Positions 50,778-58,997 of a DNA stretch of 64,000 nucleotides are shown piece after piece. Within the stretch, counting starts at the first letter, position 1. Every line of letters begins with the position of its first letter. The position numbers and the translations under genes are program-made. The stretch is from RYN-230 sp963834705 (GTDB lineage: Bacteria; Actinomycetota; Actinomycetes; Streptosporangiales; Streptosporangiaceae): positions 186,001-250,000 of the forward strand of contig CAWICV010000013.1 in the NCBI GenBank assembly GCA_963834705.1, in the 5' to 3' direction. A model generated the notes under the pieces. It saw nothing but the letters and a program-made list of their open reading frames with translations. It ran no database searches and was not told where the DNA came from.

Positions 50778-52250
50778 CTAGCTGACCCGGACCCAGCTGG
50801 CCACCGACGGCACGCCGGCCGAGTTCACCAGGAACAGCATGTACCAGCCGGGCGGGGCGTGGTTGCTGTCCGGCGGCGCGGTCGCGCTGAGCGAACTGCT
50901 GCCCTCGGTGAACGTGCAGTCCACGTAGCGCTGGTCGAAGTTGTTCGAGTGGGTGACCGACCCCGCCTTGACCAGTGCCACCCGGACGATACTGGTCGCG
51001 TTCGGGGTCGAGATGGTGAACCGCTGGCCGTAACTCACCGCTGACGGGGCGCTGGAGATGGTCGGCCGGGCGCCCTTGAACAGGTAGGGCGGGGAGAAGA
51101 TCTCGCCGGTCTGGGCCAGGCTGCCTTGGCTCTGCCCGGCGGACAGCACCCGGCCGTCCGGGAGAAGCACGGCGGTCGAGTGGTAGATCCGCGGCGCGGT
51201 CTGCGCCGCCATCTCGGTCCACACGCCGGCCGCCGGGTCGTAGATCTCGGCGGTGAAGATCGGGCTGCCGTACGAGCCCGACTGGCCGCCGCCGACCACC
51301 AGCACGGTGCCGTCGGCCAGCAGCACCGTGTTGGCCCACACCCGGGCGAAGTTCATCGAGCCGGTCGGCGTCCAGGCCAGCGTGCTCGCGGACGTGTCCA
51401 GGATCTCGCAGGTGGCCGTCGGCCCGGACGCGGTCGACCCGCCGATTTCCATGATCTTGGTGAGCCCGGGCAGCAGCACCGAGGTGTCGGTCACGCCCCG
51501 GCCCGCGGAGTTCAGCTTGGGTCCCTTGGTCCAGGTCGCGGTGGCCGGGTTGAGGAACCACGTGGTCGCGAGGTTGGTCCAGGCCAGCAGGCCCTTGGTG
51601 GTGAGCTTCATCCGGGGATAGGTGGACATCGCCTTGCTCGCGCTGCTGGGCAGCGTGGTCAGGGTGCCGCCGGCCGGGTTGTAGTGATCGATGGTGGTCG
51701 CGTTGGCCCCGGTATTGATCGTGCCCGCGCAAACGATCACCGTGCCGTCACCGAGCAGCATCGTGGTGGGGTACCAGCGGGCCTGGGACATGATCGGGCC
51801 CTCGGTCCAGGCGCTGGACGCCGGGTCGAACACCGTCGTGTTGGCCACACCCTGGGTGTCGTTGATGGCGCCCTGATAGATGTGCCCGCCCCCGATGAAT
51901 ACCCGGCCGTCCGGCATGACGGTCATGCCACCGCAGAAGATGTCCCGCTGGTAGCTGAGCGCGATATTGGTGACCGTGCCGGACGCCGGGTTATACAGCA
52001 CCGCGTCGCTGCCCACCGTGTTGTTCGGCCAGGAGAACAGCAGCACGTTCCCGGTGTGCAGGACGACCGCGTGGATGGAGACCAGGGTCAGGTTGAATGG
52101 TGCGGTCCACGACCCGGTAGTGGCCGGAGCGGCCGCGGCCCTGGCCCGGGCCCGCCGTGGCGTGGCTGCCGCGGTACGGGCGGCTGGCGCGCCGAGCAGG
52201 AAGGCGGCCGCGCTCCCGGCGGCCAGGAACTGGCGTCGATCAAGTTGCAT
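50778..52250 (-). CDS. Galactose-oxidase-like copper radical oxidase, copy 1
   Basis: A 490-aa Tat-exported protein (twin Arg in DRRQFLAAGSAAAFLLGAP) with a kelch seven-blade propeller and a C-terminal DUF1929 domain. All copper/radical residues of galactose oxidase are in place: Cys106 (DIFCGG), Tyr160 (ARWYPTT), Tyr356-His357 (RIYHSTAV) and His464 (NHAPPGWY). It should oxidise an alcohol or aldehyde to release H2O2 outside the cell. The beta-propeller gene is directly downstream. ATG 52250 follows GGGGGTAGCG. Confidence 0.92.
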   Translation of the reverse strand: MQLDRRQFLAAGSAAAFLLGAPAARTAAATPRRARARAAAAPATTGSWTAPFNLTLVSIHAVVLHTGNVLLFSWPNNTVGSDAVLYNPASGTVTNIALSYQRDIFCGGMTVMPDGRVFIGGGHIYQGAINDTQGVANTTVFDPASSAWTEGPIMSQARWYPTTMLLGDGTVIVCAGTINTGANATTIDHYNPAGGTLTTLPSSASKAMSTYPRMKLTTKGLLAWTNLATTWFLNPATATWTKGPKLNSAGRGVTDTSVLLPGLTKIMEIGGSTASGPTATCEILDTSASTLAWTPTGSMNFARVWANTVLLADGTVLVVGGGQSGSYGSPIFTAEIYDPAAGVWTEMAAQTAPRIYHSTAVLLPDGRVLSAGQSQGSLAQTGEIFSPPYLFKGARPTISSAPSAVSYGQRFTISTPNATSIVRVALVKAGSVTHSNNFDQRYVDCTFTEGSSSLSATAPPDSNHAPPGWYMLFLVNSAGVPSVASWVRVS

Positions 52251-52514
52251 CGCTACCCCCGAAAGCGCATGACTCAGCCCGGCAAACGGGCAGCAGAAAT
52301 GCACTGTGCGGGCAGCTCACAATGAGGCTGGGAACCACAGCCTGCGTGCAGCGAACACGGACCGCGGCCAGCCTCCCCACCTGTTTGCTGGCGCTCTCCT
52401 AGACGCAGCTCGGACGTTACTACCACGTAGCTTTGTCCGGCAAGGGAATTCTGGTAACGGATCTGTATAAGCCTGGCGCCTATTCGCGCATTGATTAGTC
52501 CGCTCAGGGGCTGG

Positions 52515-52530
52515 CCGGCGTACGCCATTT
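52515..52530. repeat. 16-bp repeat, copy 1 (CCGGCGTACGCCATTT)
   Basis: Identical to 54153-54168. The two flank oxidase copy 2, one just past its stop and one ~160 bp before its start. The core GGCGTACGCC is palindromic. It may mark duplication joints. Confidence 0.6.
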
Positions 52531-52533
52531 CAA

Positions 52534-53994
52534 TTAGCCGACCCGCACCCAGTGCGCCACTGAGGGCACCCCGGCCGTGTTTACCAGGAACAGCATGTAC
52601 CAGCCGGGCGGGGCGTGGTTGCCGTTGGGCGGTGCAGTCACGTGCAGCTTGCCGCCCCCGGCCGAGAACGTGCAGTCCACGTAGCGCTGGTCGAAGTTGT
52701 TGCCGTGGGTCACCGCGGACGCCTTGACCAGCGCCACCCGCCTGATGCCGGCCGCGTCCGGGGTGCCGACGGTGAACGCCGCGCCGTAGCCCAGCGTGAC
52801 CGGGGCGCTGGAGATCACCGGCCGGGCGCCCTTGAACAGGTACGGCGGTGAGAAGACCTCGCCGGTCTGCTTCAGACTGCCGTAGCTCTGCCCGGCGGAC
52901 AGGACCCGGCCGTCCGGCAGCAGCACCGCGGTCGAGTGGTACATCCGCGGCGCCCGCTGGGCCGCCATCACGGTCCAGGTCCCGTGGGCCGGGTGGTAGA
53001 TCTCGGCACCGAAGACCGGCTCGCCGTAGTCGTCCTTCCGGCCGCCGCCGGCCACCAGTACCGTGCCGTCGGCCAGCAGCACGGTATTGGCCCACTCCCG
53101 GGGGTGGTGCATCGAGCCAGTGGACTGCCAGGCCATCGAGGTGGCCGACGTATTGAGGATCTCGCACCCGGCCGTGGCACCGGCCGCGGTCGTCCCGCCG
53201 ATCTCCATGATCCTGGTGAGCCCGGGCAGCAGCACGGACGTGTCGTTCCGGCCCCGCCCATCGGGAGTCAGCGCCGGCCCGGTGCTCCAGGTCGAGGTGG
53301 CCGGGTCAAAGAACTGCGTGCTGGCCAGGTTGGTCCAGGCGAGCAGCCCGCTGGTGGTGAGCTTCATCCGCGGATAGGTGAGCATCGCCTTGCTGACCGA
53401 GGCAGGCGCGGTCTGTATCGAGTCGCTGGCCGGCTGGTAACGATCGACCGTGGTCGCCTGGGCCGCTGGCCTGGCCAGGCCGCCGAAGATCATGACCGAG
53501 CCGTCGCCGAGCTGTGCGGTCGTCGGGTACCAGCGCGGCTGCGACATCATCGGGCCCTCGGTCCAAGAATTGGCCACCGGGTCGAAGATGGTCGTATTGG
53601 CCACGCCGCCGCCGAACGCGCCCTGGTACAGGTGGCCGCCGGCGATGAACACCCGGCCGTCCGGCAGCACGCTCGTGCCGGAGCAGAAGATGTCCCGCTG
53701 GTAGCTGAGCGCGATGTTGGTGATCTTCCCGGCCTCCGGGTTCCACAGCACGGCGTCGCTGCCTACCGTCCTGTTTGGCCAGGAGAACAGCAGCACGCTC
53801 CCGGTGTGCAGCATGACCGCGTGGATGGAGACCAGGCTCAGGCTGAATGGCTTGGTCCACGATCCGGTCACCGCCGGATCGGCCGCTACCGGGCGGGCCC
53901 GGGCCGAGGACGCACCGAACAGGACCGCGGCGGAGCCCCCGGCGATCAGGAACTGGCGGCGGTCCAGTTGCCTGCCGGTGAATTTAGCCGTCAT
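52534..53994 (-). CDS. Galactose-oxidase-like copper radical oxidase, copy 2
   Basis: A 486-aa paralog of copy 1 with the same layout: Tat signal (DRRQFLIAGGSAAVLFGASS), kelch propeller and DUF1929 end. The active site is complete: Cys104 (DIFCSG), Tyr156 (PRWYPTT), Tyr352-His353 (RMYHSTAV) and His460 (NHAPPGWY). It has no downstream propeller gene. Its upstream region shares a 17-bp block (GCGTGCAGCGAACACGG) with copy 1, so regulation was duplicated with the gene. Confidence 0.92.
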   Translation of the reverse strand: MTAKFTGRQLDRRQFLIAGGSAAVLFGASSARARPVAADPAVTGSWTKPFSLSLVSIHAVMLHTGSVLLFSWPNRTVGSDAVLWNPEAGKITNIALSYQRDIFCSGTSVLPDGRVFIAGGHLYQGAFGGGVANTTIFDPVANSWTEGPMMSQPRWYPTTAQLGDGSVMIFGGLARPAAQATTVDRYQPASDSIQTAPASVSKAMLTYPRMKLTTSGLLAWTNLASTQFFDPATSTWSTGPALTPDGRGRNDTSVLLPGLTRIMEIGGTTAAGATAGCEILNTSATSMAWQSTGSMHHPREWANTVLLADGTVLVAGGGRKDDYGEPVFGAEIYHPAHGTWTVMAAQRAPRMYHSTAVLLPDGRVLSAGQSYGSLKQTGEVFSPPYLFKGARPVISSAPVTLGYGAAFTVGTPDAAGIRRVALVKASAVTHGNNFDQRYVDCTFSAGGGKLHVTAPPNGNHAPPGWYMLFLVNTAGVPSVAHWVRVG

Positions 53995-54152
53995 TTGCTT
54001 TTTCGCATACCTAATAAAAGGCTTCAGCCGCAGCCAGCGTGCAGCGAACACGGGCTACGGGCGGCCTCTCCCACCTGTCTGGCCGGCCCCCTACCGGACG
54101 CAAATTGGGACGATACCTGACATTGCACGCTTTTGCAATAGTGTCTCAACGT

Positions 54153-54168
54153 CCGGCGTACGCCATTT
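54153..54168. repeat. 16-bp repeat, copy 2
   Basis: Same 16 bases as 52515-52530, in direct orientation, at the border between the oxidase copy 2 leader and the adenosine deaminase relic. Confidence 0.6.
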
Positions 54169-54460
54169 AATTCTTAGTGGATGGGATCAGCTGGTCGATT
54201 TCGGCCAGGACGGCGCGGCGCATCGGCTTCGGGCAGAACGCGGCCCGCGCCCCGGCCGATGCGGACCGTGCCCGCGAGCCAGCGCGCGGCCGTCGGCCAG
54301 CGCCTGGGCCAGCTCATCGAAGCCGATCCCGGCCGTCCGGGTGCCGCCGGGCCAGCGTCAGCACCGTCTCCGGCGCGGCCGAGCCGACCAGGTGCAGGTG
54401 CAGCTCGGTCTTGGGCAGCGCGGCGACGAACTGGGCGATATTCACTGGGTCCCGAGTCAC
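54167..54460 (-). pseudogene. Adenosine deaminase relic with large deletions
   Basis: The start reads VNIAQFVAALPKTELHLHLV, then GSAAPETVLTLARRHPDG, the adenosine deaminase N-terminus with the HxH metal site. The next frame gives AGIGFDELAQALADGRALAR. The end reads AFCPKPMRRAVLAEIDQLIP as in deaminase C-termini. Normal length is ~340 aa, so over 200 residues are missing in at least two deletions. Confidence 0.7.
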
Positions 54461-54507
54461 TGTGCCAGGATGGCGTCACCTGCCACCGGCACAGAAAGGG
54501 CCCCGCA

Positions 54508-55482
54508 ATGAGTCGCGTGGTTGTCATCGGCGCCACCGGGCACATCGGCACCTACCTGGTGCCGCGGCTGGTCCGCGGCGGTCACGAGGTGATCGCGATG
54601 AGCCGCGGCACCCGCGAGCCCTACCAGCCGAGCGCGCAGTGGGCCGAGGTCAGCCGGGTCACCGTGGACCGGGACGCCGAGGACGCGGCGGGCACGTTCG
54701 GCGCCCGGGTGGCGGCGCTGCGCCCGGATGTGGTCATCGACCTGGTCTGCTTCACCGCGGCCTCAGCTCAGCAACTGGTCGATGCGCTTCACCCGGCCCA
54801 GCCGCTGCTGCTGCACTGCGGCACGATCTGGGTGCACGGCCCGGCGCTGCGGGTGCCGGTGACCGAGGACGAGCCACGCACCGGCTACGGCGAGTACGGC
54901 GCGGGCAAGGCGGAGATCGAGGCGCTGCTGCACCGCGAGACGCGGTCCGGCGGGGTACCCGCGGTGGTGCTGCACCCCGGGCATATAAGCGGCCCGGGCT
55001 GGCCGGTCATCACCCCGGCCGGCAACCTGGACCCGGACGTGTGGACCTGCCTGGCCACCGGCAAGCCGCTGGCGCTGCCGGACCACGGCCTGGGCGTGCT
55101 GCATCACGTGCACGCCGACGACGTGGCCCAGGCGTTCGAGCGGGCGCTGACCCGGCCCGCCGCCATCGGGGCCAGCTTTCACGTGGTGGCCGAGCAGGCC
55201 ATGACGCTGCGCGGGCTGGCCGAGGGGGTGGCCCAGTGGTTCGGCCGGGAACCGGTGCTGGACTTCGTGGACTGGCCGGAATTCGAGCAGCGGGCCGGCG
55301 CCGAGCACGCCGAAGCCACCCGCGAGCACACCTTCCGCAGCATCACGGCCAGCATCGACCGGGCCCGCGAGACGCTGGGTTACGCGCCCCGGTACAGCAC
55401 CCTCCAGGCGCTGCATGAGGCGCTGGCCTGGCTGGTCGCGAACGGGCAGGCGGACGTCGGCGGCGCGCCGCTGGGTGCTTAG
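54508..55482 (+). CDS. NAD-dependent epimerase/dehydratase family protein
   Basis: A 324-aa extended-SDR protein. It opens with VVVIGATGHIGTYLVPRLVR (GxxGxxG). The usual YxxxK appears as YGAGKAEIE, and HPGHISGPGW and VHADDVAQAFERAL follow. It could act on a nucleotide sugar or as an isoflavone-reductase-like enzyme. ATG 54508 has AGAAAGGG upstream. It lies among pseudogenes but is intact. It converges on the propeller relic with a 4-bp overlap. Confidence 0.85.
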   Translation: MSRVVVIGATGHIGTYLVPRLVRGGHEVIAMSRGTREPYQPSAQWAEVSRVTVDRDAEDAAGTFGARVAALRPDVVIDLVCFTAASAQQLVDALHPAQPLLLHCGTIWVHGPALRVPVTEDEPRTGYGEYGAGKAEIEALLHRETRSGGVPAVVLHPGHISGPGWPVITPAGNLDPDVWTCLATGKPLALPDHGLGVLHHVHADDVAQAFERALTRPAAIGASFHVVAEQAMTLRGLAEGVAQWFGREPVLDFVDWPEFEQRAGAEHAEATREHTFRSITASIDRARETLGYAPRYSTLQALHEALAWLVANGQADVGGAPLGA

Positions 55483-56258
55483 CCGCACAGCCGGACCAGC
55501 CAGCCCATGGTGCTGCTGGCCGTTCCGTGGGCGGGTGTGTGCATCATGACGGCCCGGCCGAGGACGGCGACCCAGATGGCCTGCGGGCTGGCCGCGACCG
55601 CGTAGGGCCGTTCGCCGACCCGGACCGTGGCCGTGACCGAATCCCGGTCGGGGTCGAGGCGGGTGAGTGTGCCGGCAGCCGTACTGGCCACCCAGACGGA
55701 ACCACCGCCCGAGGCCAGGCCGGTGGCCTCCGCCAACCGGGATAGTGCGGGTGTGGCCACCGGTGCCGACCACGGTGACGCCGTCGGTACCGTCGGTGAC
55801 CTCAGAGGGGGTGGCTGGCCGTGGCGAGGTGGGTGGCCGGCCCCGGGTAGGCACCACCTCGTCGACCCGGCCGCGACTGATCCGGGACACGGTGCTTGTG
55901 TCGGAGTCGGCCACCCACGCGCCGCCGTCGCCGACGGCCATCGCGCCAGCCGTGCGCCCGATGGTGATGGCCGAGTCGGGGCGGCCGGTGGCCGCCGCGC
56001 GCGGCCCGCCGGGTACCGGTAGACCGTGCCGCGGGTGGTGTCATCCACCCAGACCGCGCCCGGGCTGGTGACATCGGACATGCGGGGGCCGCTGAGCACC
56101 CGGTCACCCGCGGGCAGCACGCGCACCAGCCCAGCGCCGTCCACGGCGCGGTGCGTCCCAGCGGCGGCGAGCGATGGCAGCCGGCCGGCCAGGGCGGCCG
56201 CGCAACCGGCCGCTCCGAGAGCCAGCAGGGCCAGCAGCCCGCGGCGCAGCCATCGCAC
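55479..56258 (-). pseudogene. Decayed propeller (third oxidase/propeller module)
   Basis: It aligns with the intact propeller at 49733-50776: GAGLVRVLPAGDRVLSGPRM at the start, VRVGERPYAVAASPQAIWVA and LVRLCG at the end. About 90 residues (two blades) are missing after SGPRMSDV, and the middle (~55700-55990) is frameshifted. The frame remains open by chance and gives a 326-aa ORF with scrambled centre. I regard it as non-functional. Confidence 0.75.
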
Positions 56259-56495
56259 GTCAGCCGACCTGGACCCAGCTGGCCACCGAGGGCACCCCGG
56301 CCGCATCGACCAGGAAGAGCAGGTACCACCCGGGCGGGGCGTAGTTGGCGCTGGCGGGGCCACCGCGCTCAGCTTGGTGCCGCTGGCGGTGAAGCCGCAT
56401 GCGACGTAGCGCTGGTCGAAGTTGCTGGAGTGGGTGACGGCGCCCGGCTTGATCAGCACCAGCCGGGGCGATGCTGGCCGCAGCGTCCTCTGACT
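56259..56495 (-). pseudogene. Decayed C-terminus of a third galactose-oxidase-like gene
   Basis: Fragments in shifted frames match the last ~75 residues of the two intact oxidases: RLVLIKPGAVTHSSNFDQRY, then a shift, then ANYAPPGWYLLFLVDAAGVP, SVASWVQVG and stop. The copper-ligand His (NHAPPGWY) is Tyr here. The kelch domain is absent. The order matches copy 1, with the propeller immediately downstream, so this is the end of a third module. Confidence 0.75.
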
Positions 56496-56641
56496 CTACT
56501 GGCGGGGGACGCCATTACCCGCAAGTAATTCTTTTAACACGTTGTATATGCTTAATGGCGATGTACTCCATTTTGATCGAGCGTTTTCCGGCCAGGTCCG
56601 GGGCAGCCAGCCGGGCACGGCCGGCAGCACTGGCGTTCAGA

Positions 56642-56955
56642 ATGAAAGGCATGAAGCTCAGCCGGGCGGCCGCCCTGGCCGGGATCGCCGGGCCGGTACT
56701 GTTCACCGCGGGCTGGCTGGCCAGCTCGCTGCGCCAGGCCGCGCCCATGACCGAGGTGCAGCTCAGCGGGCTGGCCGCGGAGCATGCGCGCGACCCGCAG
56801 CTGATGATGGCGGCGTTCATCGTGCTCGGCGGGTGCTCGATCGGGCTGGGCGCGGGCCTGCGCCGGGTCTGCCCACGGTCGGCGGGGCCGTGGCTGGTCA
56901 TGCTGGCCGGCGGCGCGGGGATGCTGGCCGTGTGGTTGCTGCGCTACCGGGGCGC
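56642..56955 (+). pseudogene. Truncated DUF998 membrane protein
   Basis: From ATG 56642 the product reads LSRAAALAGIAGPVLFTAGW, LMMAAFIVLGGCSIGLGAGL, GPWLVMLAGGAGMLAVWLLR. This is the N-terminal half of a DUF998 protein (normally ~200 aa, six or more helices). At ~56955 the sequence becomes the antisense of the FMN reductase gene, so the second half is lost. A shortened membrane protein could still be made. Confidence 0.55.
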
Positions 56956-57444
56956 CAGCGCGGGGCCGTTGGCCACCGCCCACTTGGCCGCGAACGAGGC
57001 GAAACCGTCTACATCTGACTCCAGTACGAACAGCCCGCGCACCGGCACCGCCGCGCCCAGTTCCAGCAGCAGCGGCGCGAAGTGCAGGTCCACCGCGAGC
57101 TGATGGTTGGGCGCGCCGCCGAGCAGGATTGGCACCGCCGCCTGGTCGGCCAGGCTGCCGGTGCCGAGCCGGTCCAGGAACGACTTGAGCAGCCCCGAGT
57201 AAGTCGCCTTGTACGTCGGGCTGGCCAGCACCAGCACGTCCGCGTCCAGCACCTGCGCGACGGCCGCGCTGGCCGCCGGGTCGGCCGGGTCGAGCACGGC
57301 CGGGCCCAGCCCGGCCAGGTCCACGTCACTGACCGTGCCGTCCAGGACGTGACCGAGTTCGGCGGCCAGGGTCCGGGCCAGGCTGTGCGTGCGCGACTCT
57401 GGGCGGGGGTTGCCGGTGATGGCGGCGATCCGTACTGAGCTCAT
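56944..57444 (-). CDS. NADPH-dependent FMN reductase
   Basis: A 166-aa flavodoxin-like reductase: IAAITGNPRPESRTHSLART binds the FMN phosphate, and LASPTYKATYSGLLKSFLDR and PILLGGAPNHQLAVDLHF follow, as in SsuE/MsuE. It supplies reduced FMN to a monooxygenase. No flavin monooxygenase is adjacent. The 3' end abuts the truncated DUF998 gene. Confidence 0.9.
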   Translation of the reverse strand: MSSVRIAAITGNPRPESRTHSLARTLAAELGHVLDGTVSDVDLAGLGPAVLDPADPAASAAVAQVLDADVLVLASPTYKATYSGLLKSFLDRLGTGSLADQAAVPILLGGAPNHQLAVDLHFAPLLLELGAAVPVRGLFVLESDVDGFASFAAKWAVANGPALAPR

Positions 57445-57557
57445 GCTGGGCTACCTCCAGGCTCGTCGGCTGATCTTTAATCCTACTATGCTGATCGATA
57501 AAAAAGACTTATAAGATGATCGGGATCAGTGTGGTCATGGTCGTGAGGAGGCGGGTG

Positions 57558-57989
57558 ATGACGGGCGATCTCTGGCACCGGCCGCTGACCCTTGTCCGGG
57601 CCAGTGAGTTGCGCGCGGACACCGGGCAGACCGGGGGGATGACCCGGCGCGAGGCCATCTCCGGAAAGAACGCTGGGTCGGAACAGATCTGGATGGGCCA
57701 GACGCTCGTGGCGCCCGGGGCCAGCTCCGGCGATCACCACCACGGTGCGACGGAGACCGCGATCTACGTGCTGTCCGGGCACCCGGTGTTCGTGTTCGCC
57801 GAGCGCGACCAGGAGGTCCGGCTGGAGACCGAGCCCGGCGACTACATCTTCGTACCGCCGTACGTGCCGCACCGGGAGGAGAACCCGGGGGGCCAGGAGG
57901 CGGTCGTGATCATCGCGCGGAACAGCCAGGAAGCCGTGGTGGTCAACCTGGACAGCCTGTGGCCGGGCCTGAAGCCAGGGGGCGGCTGA
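57558..57989 (+). CDS. Cupin-domain protein
   Basis: A 143-aa single cupin. Motif 1 reads SSGDHHHGATETAIYVLSGH with His/His/Glu metal ligands, and motif 2 EPGDYIFVPPYVPHREEN with the last His. Such proteins are dioxygenases, isomerases or ligand sensors; no specific role. ATG 57558 has GAGGAGGCGGG upstream. Divergent from the FMN reductase. Confidence 0.88.
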   Translation: MTGDLWHRPLTLVRASELRADTGQTGGMTRREAISGKNAGSEQIWMGQTLVAPGASSGDHHHGATETAIYVLSGHPVFVFAERDQEVRLETEPGDYIFVPPYVPHREENPGGQEAVVIIARNSQEAVVVNLDSLWPGLKPGGG

Positions 57990-58212
57990 CGTCGTGGTGG
58001 GGGCGCAGGGCCACTGGAGCAGCGGGTACGGGGGAACATCGACAGCCGTTGTGCCCCAGGGCATACTTGTTGCTTATCTGTCCTGGTCAAAATCGACTAA
58101 GTCAATCGAGATAGTGGAATGCCCGGCCCGTGGGTGGGGAGGATGGCCGGCTGCCCGCTCTGGCCGGCGCCGGGGCAGCGCAGCATGGACACAACACGAC
58201 TCGGAGGAGAGC

Positions 58213-58875
58213 ATGGCGCTCGCGCTTGGGGAAACCGCCCCAGACTTCACTGCGCAGACCACGGAGGGGCCGATCAGCTTCCACGACTGGATCGGTGACT
58301 CGTGGGCGGTGCTGTTTTCGCACCCGAAGGACTTCACGCCCATCTGCACGACCGAGCTGGGCTACATGGCCAAGATCAAGCCTGAGTTTGACAAGCGGAA
58401 CGTGAAGATCATCGGGCTGTCGGTCGATCCGACCGACAAGCACGAGCAGTGGGCCAACGACATCGAGGAGACGCAGGGCACCGCGCCGAACTACCCGATC
58501 ATCGGGGACGGCGACTTCAACGTCTCGAAGCTGTACGGGATGCTGCCGGCCAGCACGTCCGGCGACTCGGCGCAGCGGACCCCGGCCGACAACCAGACCG
58601 TCCGCAACGTGTTCGTGATCGGCCCGGACAAGAAGGTCAAGCTGATCCTCGTCTACCCGATGACGACCGGCCGCAACTTCGACGAGGTGCTCCGGGTGAT
58701 CGACTCGTTGCAGCTCACGGCCAAGCACAAGGTGGCCACACCGGTGAACTGGCAGCCGGGCGAGAACGTGATCATCTCCGGCTCGGTGTCCAACGACGAC
58801 GCCAAGAAGCTCTGGCCGAATGGCTGGGAGTCGCCGCGGCCGTACATCCGCATCGTGCCGGACCCGACCAGCTGA
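58213..58875 (+). CDS. 1-Cys peroxiredoxin (Prx6 type)
   Basis: A 220-aa peroxiredoxin: APDFTAQTTEGPISFHDWIG, active site HPKDFTPICTTELG (peroxidatic Cys45) and the long C-terminal Prx6 extension (VNWQPGENVIISGSVSNDDA, then YIRIVP). It reduces peroxides. The usual Val in FTPVCTTE is Ile. ATG 58213 has CGGAGGAGAG upstream. A terminator follows the gene. Confidence 0.94.
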   Translation: MALALGETAPDFTAQTTEGPISFHDWIGDSWAVLFSHPKDFTPICTTELGYMAKIKPEFDKRNVKIIGLSVDPTDKHEQWANDIEETQGTAPNYPIIGDGDFNVSKLYGMLPASTSGDSAQRTPADNQTVRNVFVIGPDKKVKLILVYPMTTGRNFDEVLRVIDSLQLTAKHKVATPVNWQPGENVIISGSVSNDDAKKLWPNGWESPRPYIRIVPDPTS

Positions 58876-58888
58876 GCTGACATTTTTG

Positions 58889-58923
58889 CTGACCTCCCGG
58901 CCCATTGCGGGCTGGGAGGTCAG
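58889..58923 (+). terminator. Rho-independent terminator after peroxiredoxin
   Basis: A 15-bp stem (58889-58903 / 58909-58923, one mismatch) with a 5-nt loop, followed by TTTTGT. It starts 14 nt past the stop. Confidence 0.85.
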
Positions 58924-58997
58924 TTTTGTCGGTGGCTTCCGCTATTGTTCGAATAGACCTTCGAGATACGGGCTGGGCCTGTGAGGAGGTGGCTAGC

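Noticed and set aside
58060..58120. GACTAAGTC palindrome upstream of peroxiredoxin as a redox regulator site
   Set aside because: Only 9 bp, with no matching consensus known to me and no second copy.
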